Below, piece by piece: positions 17,587 through 27,283 of a stretch of 64,000 bases of DNA. Both the position numbers and the translations under genes were made by a program. The stretch spans positions 1 to 64,000 of the forward strand of contig JARKUZ010000047.1 in assembly GCA_029851945.1 (NCBI GenBank). Direction: 5' to 3'. The DNA is from Terrisporobacter sp. (GTDB taxonomy: Bacteria; Bacillota_A; Clostridia; Peptostreptococcales; Peptostreptococcaceae). Each line of letters opens with the position of its first letter. Position 1 is the stretch's first letter. The notes beneath the pieces were generated by a model. That model had not been told where the DNA came from and searched no databases. It saw only the letters and a list, made by a program, of their open reading frames with translations.

Positions 17587-18039
17587 ATGATTAAAATATA
17601 TTTAGAAGATGAAAATAAAACAAAAGAAATTGGATATAAATTAGGAAAATTGCTAATACCAGGAAGTGTAATATGTTTAATAGGAGATTTAGGAGCTGGA
17701 AAAACTACGATGACTCAAAGTCTTGCAAAGGCTCTAGAAGTAGATGATTACATAACTAGCCCAACATTTACAATAGTAAATGAATATGAAGGAAAAATGC
17801 CTTTATATCATTTTGATGTATATAGAATTGGTAGTAGCGATGAAATGTATGATATAGGATATGATGAGTATATAAATGGAGAAGGAGTATGCATAATAGA
17901 ATGGGCAAACTTAATAGAAGATATACTTCCAGAAGAATACTTACATATAGAATTAAGATACAAAGACATGTCTAGAGAAATGATATTAAATCCAGTAGGA
18001 AAAAAATACGAAAAGATAGTTGAGGAGTTGACAAAATAA
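17587..18039 (+). CDS. tsaE: tRNA threonylcarbamoyladenosine biosynthesis ATPase TsaE
   Basis: Small P-loop ATPase that supports t6A37 formation on ANN-decoding tRNAs together with TsaB and TsaD, both encoded just downstream. The Walker A motif GDLGAGKTTMTQSL is near residues 33-46; SPTFTIVNEYEG and HFDVYRIGSSDEMYDIGYDE are the family's hallmark segments. 150 aa is normal. It is the first gene of tsaE-tsaB-rimI-tsaD; its stop overlaps the tsaB start by one base (TAATG). Confidence 0.95.
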   Translation: MIKIYLEDENKTKEIGYKLGKLLIPGSVICLIGDLGAGKTTMTQSLAKALEVDDYITSPTFTIVNEYEGKMPLYHFDVYRIGSSDEMYDIGYDEYINGEGVCIIEWANLIEDILPEEYLHIELRYKDMSREMILNPVGKKYEKIVEELTK

Positions 18040-18755
18040 TGAAGGTACTAGGAATAGATACGTCTTCACTTGCTACAAGTATAGCAGTTATAGAAGATGA
18101 TAAACTAATATGTGAATATACGGTAAATACAAAAAAAACACATTCTCAAAAACTTATGCCTATGATAGAAAATATGCTGAAGATGAGTGATTTAAATGTA
18201 AATGATATGGATGTGATAGCTATATGTGAAGGCCCTGGTTCATTTACGGGACTTAGAATAAGTATGGCTACTGCAAAGGCAATATCTCATGTAAATAATA
18301 TACCTATAGTAGGAGTTAATTCAGTAGAACTATTAGCAGGTAACATGGATTTATGTGATAAGAAAATATGCTCAATATTAGATGCACAAAGAACTCAAGT
18401 TTATATGGGACAATATAAATATGAAGATGGAAAATTAACTGAATTAAAAGGGGTTAATGTAGTAGAGATAGATAATTTATTAGAGGAGTTATCAAGTTCT
18501 AATGAAGAATGGATATTAGTTGGAGAAGCTGTATATAAATATGAAGATAAGATTAAAGAAATAAAAAATATACATATACCAGCACCTTCTCATAATGTAA
18601 ATAAAGCAAGTAGTTTATGTGCAATAGGTATGCAAAAATATAAAAATAATATAAATGTACATGATTGCTATACTATAAATCCAGTATATATTAGAAAATC
18701 CCAAGCGGAAGTTCAGTATGATGAAAAAATGAAGAGGTTAAATGATGGAAAATAG
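18039..18755 (+). CDS. tsaB: tRNA threonylcarbamoyladenosine biosynthesis protein TsaB
   Basis: Non-catalytic ASKHA-fold partner of TsaD in the t6A-forming complex. The N-terminal MKVLGIDTSSLATSIAV phosphate loop and the ICEGPGSFTGLRISMATAKA motif are diagnostic. 238 aa. It overlaps tsaE by one base and rimI by about 14 bases, so the four genes are translationally coupled. Confidence 0.95.
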   Translation: MKVLGIDTSSLATSIAVIEDDKLICEYTVNTKKTHSQKLMPMIENMLKMSDLNVNDMDVIAICEGPGSFTGLRISMATAKAISHVNNIPIVGVNSVELLAGNMDLCDKKICSILDAQRTQVYMGQYKYEDGKLTELKGVNVVEIDNLLEELSSSNEEWILVGEAVYKYEDKIKEIKNIHIPAPSHNVNKASSLCAIGMQKYKNNINVHDCYTINPVYIRKSQAEVQYDEKMKRLNDGK

Positions 18756-19200
18756 TATAGTTATAGAAAGAATGACAGCCAAAGATATTGATGGAGTTTT
18801 TGAAGTTGAAAAAAACTGCTTTGAAGATTATTGGTCTAAGGATGCATTTAAAAAAGAATTAAGTAATGATGTTGCTAGATACTTAGTAGCTAAAATAGAT
18901 GATAAAGTAGTAGGTTACGTTGGAATATGGTTTGTTTTAGATGAAGGACATATCACTAATGTAGCAGTACATGAAAATTATAGAGGTAGAAAAATAGGAG
19001 ACAAATTAATTAAGTCACTAGTAGAGCTTTGTAGAGAAAGTAATATAGTATCAATGACTTTAGAAGTAAGAGTATCAAATATAGTTGCTCAAAATCTTTA
19101 TAAAAAGTATGGATTTAAGTTAGCAGGAATAAGAAAAGAATACTATAGCAACAACAAAGAAGATGCCATGATTATGTGGAGTGATATAAAGGCGGTGTAG
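18742..19200 (+). CDS. rimI: RimI-like GNAT N-acetyltransferase
   Basis: GNAT-fold acetyltransferase, probably acetylating the N-terminus of ribosomal protein S18 (RimI). [20 protein letters not shown] is the acetyl-CoA pyrophosphate-binding loop (R/Q-x-x-G-x-G/A form), followed by [19 protein letters not shown], typical of RimI. Two adjacent ATGs exist (18742 and 18745); SD GAAGAGG sits four and seven bases away, so the second may be used. Its place between tsaB and tsaD is conserved in Firmicutes. Confidence 0.9.
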   Translation: MMENSIVIERMTAKDIDGVFEVEKNCFEDYWSKDAFKKELSNDVARYLVAKIDDKVVGYVGIWFVLDEGHITNVAVHENYRGRKIGDKLIKSLVELCRESNIVSMTLEVRVSNIVAQNLYKKYGFKLAGIRKEYYSNNKEDAMIMWSDIKAV

Positions 19201-19202
19201 TA

Positions 19203-20219
19203 ATGAAAGATATAATAACATTATCAGTAGAAAGTAGTTGTGATGAAACTTCTATAGCTATTTTAAAAAATGGTAGAGAAGTTTTAACAAATATAGTTTC
19301 AACTCAAATAGATTTACATAAAAAATTCGGAGGAGTAGTTCCTGAGGTTGCATCAAGAAAGCATATAGAAAATATAGATGGAGTATTACAAGAAGCTTTA
19401 GACGAATCTAAAATAGAGTTAAAGGATATAGATCATATAGCAGTAACTTATGGGCCAGGATTAGTTGGTGCTTTACTTGTTGGATTATCTTATGCAAAAT
19501 CATTAGCATTTTGTTTAAATAAGCCACTTGTAGGAGTAAATCATATAGAAGGTCATGTTAGTGCAAACTATATAGCTCATAAGGATTTAAAGCCACCATT
19601 TATAACTTTAATAGTTTCTGGTGGGCACACTCACTTAGTAGAAGTTAAGGACTATGGTAAATATGAGATACTTGGAAGAACAAGAGATGATGCATCTGGA
19701 GAAGCTTTTGATAAAATAGCAAGAGCCATGGGACTTGGGTATCCAGGTGGACCAATAGTAGATAAACTAGCTAAACAAGGAAATAAAAATGCGATAGATT
19801 TTCCTAGAGCTTATTTAGATGAAGGTTATGACTTTAGTTTTAGTGGATTAAAATCTGCAGTATTAAATTATCTAAACGCTAAAAAAATGAAAAAAGAAGA
19901 AATAGTAGTAGAAGACGTATGTGCATCTTTCCAAGAAGCTGTTGTAGAAGTTTTATCTCAAAAAGCTATAAAAGCAGCTAAGGAAAAAGGATACAATACT
20001 ATTGCTTTAGCAGGAGGAGTTGCTTGTAACTCAGCACTTAGAGAAAAAATAACAGAATTAGGAAGAGAAAATAATATAGATATAAAATATCCACCAGTAG
20101 ATTTATGTACAGATAATGCCGCAATGATAGGTTGTGCAGGATATTATAACTATATAAATGGAATAATAGATGATATGAGTTTAAATGCTGTTCCAAATCT
20201 AAAAATCGGACAGAGGTAA
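19203..20219 (+). CDS. tsaD: tRNA N6-adenosine threonylcarbamoyltransferase TsaD
   Basis: Transfers the threonylcarbamoyl group to A37 of tRNA. The metal-binding HIEGHVSAN (HxxxH), the [13 protein letters not shown] start, [20 protein letters not shown] and [13 protein letters not shown] are all present. 338 aa, complete. It begins two bases after rimI; the small membrane gene after it may share the transcript. Confidence 0.96.
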   Translation: MKDIITLSVESSCDETSIAILKNGREVLTNIVSTQIDLHKKFGGVVPEVASRKHIENIDGVLQEALDESKIELKDIDHIAVTYGPGLVGALLVGLSYAKSLAFCLNKPLVGVNHIEGHVSANYIAHKDLKPPFITLIVSGGHTHLVEVKDYGKYEILGRTRDDASGEAFDKIARAMGLGYPGGPIVDKLAKQGNKNAIDFPRAYLDEGYDFSFSGLKSAVLNYLNAKKMKKEEIVVEDVCASFQEAVVEVLSQKAIKAAKEKGYNTIALAGGVACNSALREKITELGRENNIDIKYPPVDLCTDNAAMIGCAGYYNYINGIIDDMSLNAVPNLKIGQR

Positions 20220-20244
20220 ATACAATAAATCATAAGGGGAAATT

Positions 20245-20517
20245 ATGAAAAAAACAAATGTACTATTAATTATAGCGGTGATATTTCAAATTATGTTTTT
20301 ATTAGTATTTACATCAATAATAGATTTATATGCTATATTAGCAAGTTCATTAGCTACATCAATAATAGACTTTTTATGTTCAGGAGCTATAGTTTCTGGA
20401 TTTATAACATCATATATTTATTATGAAGAAAATAAAAAAATATCCGTAGGCTTATGGATTATAAGTACATTATTTTTAGTGATATATATTTTTAGTGCAC
20501 TTATAGGTACAATGTGA
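20245..20517 (+). CDS. Small membrane protein of unknown function
   Basis: 90 aa with three hydrophobic stretches (residues ~5-30, ~42-58, ~68-88) and a short charged YYEENKK loop. SD AAGGGG precedes ATG by about five bases. It lies 25 bases after tsaD and ends just before a terminator, so it is the likely last gene of the tsaE operon. No family is recognised. Confidence 0.65.
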   Translation: MKKTNVLLIIAVIFQIMFLLVFTSIIDLYAILASSLATSIIDFLCSGAIVSGFITSYIYYEENKKISVGLWIISTLFLVIYIFSALIGTM

Positions 20518-20520
20518 TAA

Positions 20521-20556
20521 AAAATAACTCTGAAAAATTTCTCAGAGTTATTTTTT
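20521..20556. terminator. Bidirectional terminator between tsaD operon and MATE gene
   Basis: AATAACTCTGA / TCAGAGTTATT stem with T-rich tail on the plus strand and A-rich flank before it; it can serve both convergent genes. Confidence 0.82.
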
Positions 20557-20558
20557 AA

Positions 20559-21935
20559 TTAATTCATTTCTTTTACTATATTTGCAGCCCATTTTCTAGA
20601 TAAAGCCCTTGGAACACCAAATATAAACTTAACGATTTCTTCACTGTAAGTTAATAGTACTAATATATAAATAGGAGCACCTTTAAATGCTGCTATAAAT
20701 GTTAATGGAATTGATACTAACCACATACATCCAAGCTCTAAAAATAAAGCATATCTAGTATCTCCACCACTTCTTAAAATACCTATTACTATTAATGTAT
20801 TAAATGACTTAAGAGCCATCAAAATACCCATTATAATAAATATTTTAGTTATATCTGGAGCTAACATGTCTGTAACACTAAATATCTTTAATAACATAGG
20901 AATATTTAATATTAGCAATCCTCCAAAGATAAGCCCTGTAATAAACACAAGAGCAGAGAATTTTTTAGCATAAGAGATAGCTCTATCGATATTATCTGCG
21001 CCAAGTTCATTACCTAACATTATAGATGCACCTATGGCTATACATACAGCCGTCATTATAAAGAAGTTACCTGTACTTGTTGCTATTTGGCTAGCAGCTA
21101 TGGCAGAAGTACCAGCTTTTGAGTATGCAACAGAATATAATACTGTACCAATTGCCCATGCAGTGTCATTTAGGAATATTGGAAAGCTAGTTTTTAAGAA
21201 TGATGATGAAAACTCTTTATCAATAAGTTTTAATTCTTTTATACCAAATTTCAAAGTATAATCTTTTTTTAAGAAGTATACATATCCAACTATTAAAGAA
21301 AACTCAACTATTCTAGCTATAACAGTAGCAAGTGCAGCTCCTTTAACACCTAACATAGGCATTCCTAAATTACCAAATATAAGACCGTAATTAAGAATTA
21401 TATTAACAATTAATGCAACTGAACTACAGATCATACCTAGCTTAGGATTTCTAATTCCTCTTGAACCTGTACTACATACAGTACTCATAGCAATAAGAGG
21501 ATAACAAAATATAACTATACTAAAGTACTCTCTACATTGTTTTATTACTTCAGGATCATATGAAAATATATGAATAATTTCTGTTGGTATTATTAATGCT
21601 GGAATAAAGAATACCAAGCTAAGTAAAACTGCTAATATAATAGTAAATCCAGTTACCTTACGAATATTAGTTGTATCGCCTTTTCCAAAAAACTGAGAAA
21701 TAAATATTCCTGCACCACCAGTAATGCCTGATAGTGACATACTAAATAAGAAAAAGAACTGATTGGCAACACCTATAGAAGCGACTGATGTTTCGCCTAA
21801 ACTACTTATCATCATAGTATCTATTACATTTACTGATGTTGATATAAGTTGTTGAATTATTATAGGAATACATAATGACACAAGTACCTTATAGAACATC
21901 TTATTATCATCACTTAAGGAAAATAATCCTTGCAA
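20559..21935 (-). CDS. MATE family multidrug/cation exporter
   Basis: A 458-aa polytopic protein with about 12 hydrophobic segments. The start VLVSLCIPIIIQQLISTSVNVIDTMM and repeats such as GVANQFFFLFSMSLSGITGGAGIFISQ(FFGKGD) are typical of MATE antiporters (MatE domain twice). It would use Na+ or H+ gradients to export drugs or metabolites. The start appears to be TTG at 21935, preceded by AAGGGGTG. Substrate is unknown. It sits between tsaD and the ABC-F gene, where Bacillus has no such gene. Confidence 0.88.
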   Translation of the reverse strand: MQGLFSLSDDNKMFYKVLVSLCIPIIIQQLISTSVNVIDTMMISSLGETSVASIGVANQFFFLFSMSLSGITGGAGIFISQFFGKGDTTNIRKVTGFTIILAVLLSLVFFIPALIIPTEIIHIFSYDPEVIKQCREYFSIVIFCYPLIAMSTVCSTGSRGIRNPKLGMICSSVALIVNIILNYGLIFGNLGMPMLGVKGAALATVIARIVEFSLIVGYVYFLKKDYTLKFGIKELKLIDKEFSSSFLKTSFPIFLNDTAWAIGTVLYSVAYSKAGTSAIAASQIATSTGNFFIMTAVCIAIGASIMLGNELGADNIDRAISYAKKFSALVFITGLIFGGLLILNIPMLLKIFSVTDMLAPDITKIFIIMGILMALKSFNTLIVIGILRSGGDTRYALFLELGCMWLVSIPLTFIAAFKGAPIYILVLLTYSEEIVKFIFGVPRALSRKWAANIVKEMN

Positions 21936-22075
21936 AATATCACCCCTTTATTTAATTTTAAAATCATCTTGTTAAATAATATCATAATAAAGTATGTGTG
22001 TAACTATATAAATTATAGAAATTTAAATTGAAAATATTTTATATTATAATATTATCTTATGATATTATCCACATA

Positions 22076-22105
22076 AAAAAGAAGCCTATAAATGGCTTCT
22101 ACATA
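22076..22105 (-). terminator. Terminator of the ABC-F gene
   Basis: On the minus strand AGAAGCC-N-GGCTTCT is followed by TTTTTT; the hairpin includes the stop codon at 22099-22101. Confidence 0.78.
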
Positions 22106-24012
22106 AATAATTCCCACTCTTCATATAAAGTAGATAACTTATCCTCAAGAGATGATTTTTTTTGACTAACTTCTCTTGATCTATCAGGATTAGAATAGAC
22201 CTCCTCTTGACATAGTAATATATCAAGTTCTTCTATTTCAGATTCAGTTTCTTCTATTTCTTTCTCTATATTTTGTCTTCTAACTCTATTTTTCTTTTCT
22301 ATTTCTCTTTGTTCTCTCTCTTTACGTTTTTCATCTTTTAATTGTGTTTTAGTTTTCTCTACAACTTCAACATTAGTACTCATTTCTTGAACTTGTTTTT
22401 TCTTTTCTAAATAGTAGTCATAATTACCAAGGTATTCAGTTATACCAGTTTCATCTAAAACTAATATTTTATCTACAACAGTATTTAGGAAATATCTATC
22501 ATGAGATATTGTAAATACTGTACCTGTATACCCACATAAAGCTTCTTCAAGAACTTCTTTAGAATCTATATCTAAGTGGTTAGTAGGCTCATCAAGAAGA
22601 AGAAAATTAGCTTTTGAAAGAATTAATTTAAGTATAGCAACTCTAGCTCTTTCTCCACCACTTAATGTTGAAATCTTTTTAAACACATCTTCGCCTTCAA
22701 ATAAAAAGGCTCCGAGCATACTTCTAAGAGTAGTTTGAGTCAGGTGAGTATTGTCATTCCATATTTCATCTATAATAGTATTTTCTAAATTAAGAGTTTT
22801 TTGCTCCTGATGGAAATAAGATACATTAACATTAGTACCAAACTTAACGTCTCCAGAAAAAGGATTTAACTCATTCATAATTATTTTAAACAAAGTAGAT
22901 TTACCGATACCATTAGCACCTATAAGAGCCACCTTTTCTCCTCTATATATATCAAGGTTTATATCTTTAAATAATATTTTTTCACCATATCCCATAGAGA
23001 TATCTCTTAATTGGAGAACATCATTACCACTAGTAACAGATGGATTAAACTCTATTCTAGCTCTCTTTCTTTCTCCATCAGGCTTATCTAATACATCGAC
23101 TTTAGCAAGCATTTTTTCTTTACTTCTAGCTCTTTTTACATGCTTTTCTCTACCATATGCTTTTAATCTTTCTATAGATTCTTCTTGTTTCTTTATTTCC
23201 TTTTGCTGGTCTTCATACTTCTTTTGTTCTATTTCTTTTTCAACAATAGAGGCTTTTACGAAGTCAGAGTAATTTCCATTATAAGATTTTAATCTCTTAT
23301 TATGTATCTCAAATACTCTATTAACAACTTGGTCTAGGAAATATCTATCATGTGATATTAAAATTACAGTACCTTTATATTGTTTTAAGAAAACTTCAAG
23401 CCATTCTATTGCTTCTGCATCTAGATGGTTAGTAGGTTCGTCTAGTAGAAGTAGAGTAGGTTTTCTAAGAAGTAGTTTACCTAGAAGCACTCTAGTCTTT
23501 TCACCACCAGAAAGTACGTCTATAGGCTTGTTCATATCGTCATCGCTAAACCCTAATCCTTTTAAAACACCTTTTGCCTCAGATTTATATCCGTAACCAT
23601 TCATATCAGAGAACTTTTCTAATTTGCGAGAGTATTCATCCATTATTTTTTCAAGTTTATTTGAGTTAGGATTTGCACTTTCTTCAGCTATTTTAACCTC
23701 TAAGTTTCTTAAGTAGTTTTCCATCTCTATTAAGTCTTTAAATACTTCTAAAACTTCTTCTAAAATGGTGTTGTTTGAGTGGAAATTGGTATGCTGTTCT
23801 AAGTATCCTATTTCACAATCTTTAGACGTATATATATCTCCACTATCATAACCATATATTCCAGAGATAACTTTAAATAGAGTAGTTTTACCCGTACCAT
23901 TTACACCAACTATCCCTATTTTATCACCTTCATTAACAGTAAAACTTACATTTTCTAATATAGAATCTATTCCAAAACTTTTATTTAAGTTATTACACGA
24001 CAAAACGATCAT
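22099..24012 (-). CDS. ABC-F family ribosome-associated ATPase, YdiF type
   Basis: Duplicated ABC ATPase without membrane segments. Walker A motifs are GVNGTGKTTLF and GANGIGKSTLF; signature motifs LSGGEKTRVLLGKLLL and LSGGERARVAILKLIL precede LLLDEPTNHLD twice. A charged inter-domain linker and a C-terminal coiled coil (EIEETESEIEELDILL) follow. Such proteins act on the ribosomal E site, some giving antibiotic protection. Start ATG 24012 (637 aa) has SD AAGGAGG; a longer frame upstream lacks one. The tsaD-ABC-F-rex order matches Bacillus gcp-ydiF-rex, supporting the YdiF assignment and a housekeeping rather than resistance role. Confidence 0.9.
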   Translation of the reverse strand: MIVLSCNNLNKSFGIDSILENVSFTVNEGDKIGIVGVNGTGKTTLFKVISGIYGYDSGDIYTSKDCEIGYLEQHTNFHSNNTILEEVLEVFKDLIEMENYLRNLEVKIAEESANPNSNKLEKIMDEYSRKLEKFSDMNGYGYKSEAKGVLKGLGFSDDDMNKPIDVLSGGEKTRVLLGKLLLRKPTLLLLDEPTNHLDAEAIEWLEVFLKQYKGTVILISHDRYFLDQVVNRVFEIHNKRLKSYNGNYSDFVKASIVEKEIEQKKYEDQQKEIKKQEESIERLKAYGREKHVKRARSKEKMLAKVDVLDKPDGERKRARIEFNPSVTSGNDVLQLRDISMGYGEKILFKDINLDIYRGEKVALIGANGIGKSTLFKIIMNELNPFSGDVKFGTNVNVSYFHQEQKTLNLENTIIDEIWNDNTHLTQTTLRSMLGAFLFEGEDVFKKISTLSGGERARVAILKLILSKANFLLLDEPTNHLDIDSKEVLEEALCGYTGTVFTISHDRYFLNTVVDKILVLDETGITEYLGNYDYYLEKKKQVQEMSTNVEVVEKTKTQLKDEKRKEREQREIEKKNRVRRQNIEKEIEETESEIEELDILLCQEEVYSNPDRSREVSQKKSSLEDKLSTLYEEWELFM

Positions 24013-24131
24013 AAATTTATACCTCCTTGAACTACCTAAAATTATAATGTTTTGATATAATATAATCAAGGATATTAAACTATGTTTTAAAAATATAGAT
24101 AATTATGTCATATTTACAGGAGGTGAAAAAA

Positions 24132-24770
24132 ATGGGTTCTAAGAATATATCGATGGCAGTTATAAGAAGATTACCGAAATATCATAGATACTTAGGAGAG
24201 TTATTAGATAAGGATATACATAGAATATCATCTAAGGAATTAAGTGAGATTATCGGTTTTACAGCATCTCAAATAAGACAAGATTTAAATAATTTTGGTG
24301 GTTTTGGCCAACAAGGTTATGGCTATAATGTAGAAGCGCTTCATAATGAAATCGGAAAAATTTTGGGGCTAGATAGAAAGTATAATGCAATACTAATAGG
24401 GGCAGGAAACTTAGGTCAAGCAATAGCTAACTATTCTGGATTTAGAAAAGCTGGATTTGAAGTTAAAGCATTATTTGATGCAAATCCAAAAATGATAGGA
24501 TTAAAAATAAGAGATTTTGAAGTACTAGACTCAGAGGAAATAGAGAAATATGTTGAGGAACATAATATAGATATTGCTATACTATGTATACCTAAGAACG
24601 GAGCGCAAGACACAGTCAATAGATTAGTTAGTGTTGGTATAAAAGGAATATGGAACTTCGCACCTATAGATTTAGAAGTACCAAAAGATGTTATAGTTGA
24701 GAACGTAAATTTAACAGAAAGTTTATTCACTCTATCATACTTAATGAAAGAAAGTGAAGAAGAATTATAA
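24132..24770 (+). CDS. rex: Redox-sensing transcriptional repressor Rex
   Basis: NAD(H)-sensing repressor that controls fermentation and anaerobic metabolism genes. The N-terminal winged helix (residues ~1-80, ISSKELSEIIGFTASQIRQD) binds DNA; the Rossmann fold has AILIGAGNLGQAIANY (GxGxxG). ATG 24132 follows an AGGAGGTG; an upstream in-frame ATG at 24105 lacks an SD. 212 aa, standard. Transcribed divergently from the ABC-F gene and convergent with the ferredoxin. Confidence 0.95.
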   Translation: MGSKNISMAVIRRLPKYHRYLGELLDKDIHRISSKELSEIIGFTASQIRQDLNNFGGFGQQGYGYNVEALHNEIGKILGLDRKYNAILIGAGNLGQAIANYSGFRKAGFEVKALFDANPKMIGLKIRDFEVLDSEEIEKYVEEHNIDIAILCIPKNGAQDTVNRLVSVGIKGIWNFAPIDLEVPKDVIVENVNLTESLFTLSYLMKESEEEL

Positions 24771-24773
24771 AAA

Positions 24774-24810
24774 TAAAAAACTACCATACATATGTATGGT
24801 AGTTTTTATA
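24774..24810. terminator. Bidirectional terminator between rex and ferredoxin
   Basis: Perfect 24-base palindrome ACTACCATACAT / ATGTATGGTAGT flanked by A-run and T-run. Confidence 0.9.
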
Positions 24811-24817
24811 TATTAGA

Positions 24818-24988
24818 TTACTCTGGTTGAGGAGCATCAACTGGACATACTCCAGCACAAGCACCACATTCAACACAAGTATCTGCATCTATAACGTATT
24901 TGTCATCTCCTGCAGATATACATTCAACTGGACATTCAGCAGCACAAGCACCACAGCTTATGCAAGCATCATTTATCATGTAAGCCAT
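24818..24988 (-). CDS. 2[4Fe-4S] clostridial ferredoxin
   Basis: 56-aa electron carrier with two CxxCxxCxxxCP motifs (CISCGACAAECP and CVECGACAGVCP). ATG 24988 has SD GGGAGG; a longer frame to 25054 lacks one and would add a non-ferredoxin tail. It is the likely partner of low-potential enzymes such as the CO dehydrogenase encoded next door. Confidence 0.95.
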   Translation of the reverse strand: MAYMINDACISCGACAAECPVECISAGDDKYVIDADTCVECGACAGVCPVDAPQPE

Positions 24989-25381
24989 CACAAAATCCTC
25001 CCTTGATTTTTTTATTATGTATTCAGTAATATTATAACAAAAAAATTCCAACATAACAAAGAAAAAAATTTTACAATAATATTAATAAAACGACAGATTA
25101 ATATAAAATAAAATGGGTATAGGCCAACAATAAATAGTGTTTAATTATATAATGAACATATTAATCATTATAAAAAATAAATATATATAAAAAAAGTTTT
25201 ATAATTAAGATAAGAAAAAATTTAAAAAATATGTTTAAGATTAAAATTTTTATGGTAAATATTGAATATAAAATTATAGTTAAAAAAAAATCAATCAAGT
25301 CATCAAAGTCAAATCAATTCAATTCTAACTAAATTTTCATCTAAATTAAAATTTAATAAATAATATTAAGGGGGAAATATT
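24989..25381. other. Non-coding spacer between ferredoxin and cooS
   Basis: About 390 very AT-rich bases holding the divergent promoters of the ferredoxin and cooS. No Rex operator of the TTGTTAA-N4-TTAACAA form is present. A run of six TCAA units lies at 25291-25325. No riboswitch or small ORF is seen. Confidence 0.5.
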
Positions 25382-27283
25382 ATGTCTTGTAATACTTGTA
25401 GAATGTGTGAAAGTGCTGATAAGAGGTTAGAAAGCTTTATAGCTTCAAAGGATGTAGAAACATCATTCCATAGAACCGAAGATCAAAAGGTTAAATGTGG
25501 GTTTGGACTTCAAGGAGTGTGCTGTAGACTATGTTCAAATGGTCCATGTAGAGTAACACCAAAATCACCAAGAGGTATATGTGGAGCAGATGCAGATACT
25601 ATAGTAGCTAGAAATTTTTTAAGAGCAGTTGCATCAGGTTCAGCTTGTTATTTACATGTAGTAGAAACTACAGCTAGAAATCTAAAGGATTTAGGAGAGA
25701 AAAAAGGGAATATAAAGGGATTAAATGCACTAAATAATTTAGCTGAAATGTTTGGAATAGAATCTAAAGATAATCACCAAAAATGTATAGATATAGCCAA
25801 TAAGGTGTTAAATGATTTATATAAACCAAGATATGAGAAGATGGAATTAGTTGAAAAAGTAGCATATGGACCAAGAGTAGATAAATGGAAAGAGCTAGGA
25901 ATAATGCCGGGTGGAGCTAAGTCAGAAGTATTTGATGCAATAGTAAAATCATCGACAAACTTAAATAGTGACCCAGTAGATATGTTGGTTAATTGCTTAA
26001 ATTTAGGTATATCAACAGGGTTATATGGTCTTACATTAACTAATCTTTTAAATGATGTTATGTTAGGAGAACCAGTTATAAGAATGGCTCCAGTAGGATT
26101 TAATGTTATAGATAAAGATTATATAAATATAATGATAACAGGACATCAACATTCAGTATTCTCTCATTTCCAAGATAGATTAAAGGACAGTGACGTAGTA
26201 GAATTAGCAAAATCGGTAGGAGCTAAAGGATTTAAATTAGTTGGATGTACTTGTGTAGGTCAAGATTTACAATTAAGAGGAGAACATTACCAAGAGGTAT
26301 TTGTAGGTCACGCAGGAAACAACTTTACTAGTGAGGCTGTACTTTCAACAGGTGCTATAGATATGGTACTATCAGAATTTAACTGTACAATACCAGGACT
26401 TGAGCCAATAGCAGATAAATATAAAGTTAAGATGGTTTGCTTAGATGATGTAGCGAAAAAAGCAAATGCAGAGTATATACCATATGATAGAGAAAATGTA
26501 GAATCTATAAGCGAAAATCTAATAAATAAAGCATTAGAAGCATATAAAGAAAGAAGAAATGTAGTAGAAATAGATATACCAAGTGACCATGGATATGAGA
26601 AGTCTTTAACAGGAGTAAGTGAAAAGAACTTAAAAGCATTCTTAGGAGATTCATGGAAACCATTAATAAATTTAATAGCAGAAGGAAAAATAAAGGGAAT
26701 AGCTGCTGTAGTTGGATGTTCAAATATGACTGCTGGTGGACACGATATAAACACAGTTGAATTAACTAAAGAATTAATTAAGAGAGATATAATAGTTCTT
26801 TCTGCTGGATGTTCAACAGGAGGGCTTGAAAATGTAGGGCTTATGTCTCCAGGTGCAGAGGAATTAGCAGGGGATAACTTAAAAGAAGTTTGTAAGTCTT
26901 TAGGAATACCACCAGTACTAAACTTTGGACCATGTTTAGCAATAGGAAGATTAGAAATAGTTGCTACAGAAATAGCAGCAGAATTAGGTATAGATTTACC
27001 TCAATTACCACTTGTACTATCAGCACCACAATGGCTAGAGGAGCAGGCATTAGCTGATGGAGCATTTGGCTTAGCACTAGGATTACCACTTCACTTAGCA
27101 TTACCACCATTTATAACAGGAGGAAAATTAGTAACAGAAGTTCTTACAGAAAAATTAAAAGATTTAACAGGAGGTCACGTTATAGTTAATCCAGACCCAA
27201 AATCATCAGCAGAGCAATTAGAAGAAATAATAATTGATAGAAGACAAAAACTTGGGTTAAAGGAAGTGGAAGCTTATGCATAG
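25382..27283 (+). CDS. cooS: Anaerobic Ni-containing carbon monoxide dehydrogenase catalytic subunit
   Basis: Interconverts CO and CO2 with a Ni-Fe-S C-cluster. Cluster B/D cysteines are C39, C47, C48, C51, C56 and C67 in KCGFGLQGVCCRLCSNGPC. C-cluster ligand candidates are the histidine in GHQHSVFSH (254-262), C289/C291 (GCTCVGQ), C335 (FNCTIPG), C446 (GCSNMTAG), C477 (GCSTGG) and C518 (GPCLAIGR). 633 aa is the monofunctional CooS length. It overlaps the next gene by eight bases and forms a CooS-CooF-FNOR operon; no acetyl-CoA synthase genes follow, so this copy is likely for CO oxidation or detoxification rather than carbon fixation. Confidence 0.95.
   Translation: MSCNTCRMCESADKRLESFIASKDVETSFHRTEDQKVKCGFGLQGVCCRLCSNGPCRVTPKSPRGICGADADTIVARNFLRAVASGSACYLHVVETTARNLKDLGEKKGNIKGLNALNNLAEMFGIESKDNHQKCIDIANKVLNDLYKPRYEKMELVEKVAYGPRVDKWKELGIMPGGAKSEVFDAIVKSSTNLNSDPVDMLVNCLNLGISTGLYGLTLTNLLNDVMLGEPVIRMAPVGFNVIDKDYINIMITGHQHSVFSHFQDRLKDSDVVELAKSVGAKGFKLVGCTCVGQDLQLRGEHYQEVFVGHAGNNFTSEAVLSTGAIDMVLSEFNCTIPGLEPIADKYKVKMVCLDDVAKKANAEYIPYDRENVESISENLINKALEAYKERRNVVEIDIPSDHGYEKSLTGVSEKNLKAFLGDSWKPLINLIAEGKIKGIAAVVGCSNMTAGGHDINTVELTKELIKRDIIVLSAGCSTGGLENVGLMSPGAEELAGDNLKEVCKSLGIPPVLNFGPCLAIGRLEIVATEIAAELGIDLPQLPLVLSAPQWLEEQALADGAFGLALGLPLHLALPPFITGGKLVTEVLTEKLKDLTGGHVIVNPDPKSSAEQLEEIIIDRRQKLGLKEVEAYA

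Noticed and set aside
22065..22073. Single perfect DnaA box TTATCCACA
   Set aside because: About one such site is expected by chance in a window this AT-rich; it is isolated, unlike the cluster at 3833-3850.
25144..25164. Possible Rex operator upstream of cooS (TGTTTA...TGAACA)
   Set aside because: Half-sites are nine bases apart and mismatched; Rex sites need TTGTTAA-N4-TTAACAA-like spacing.
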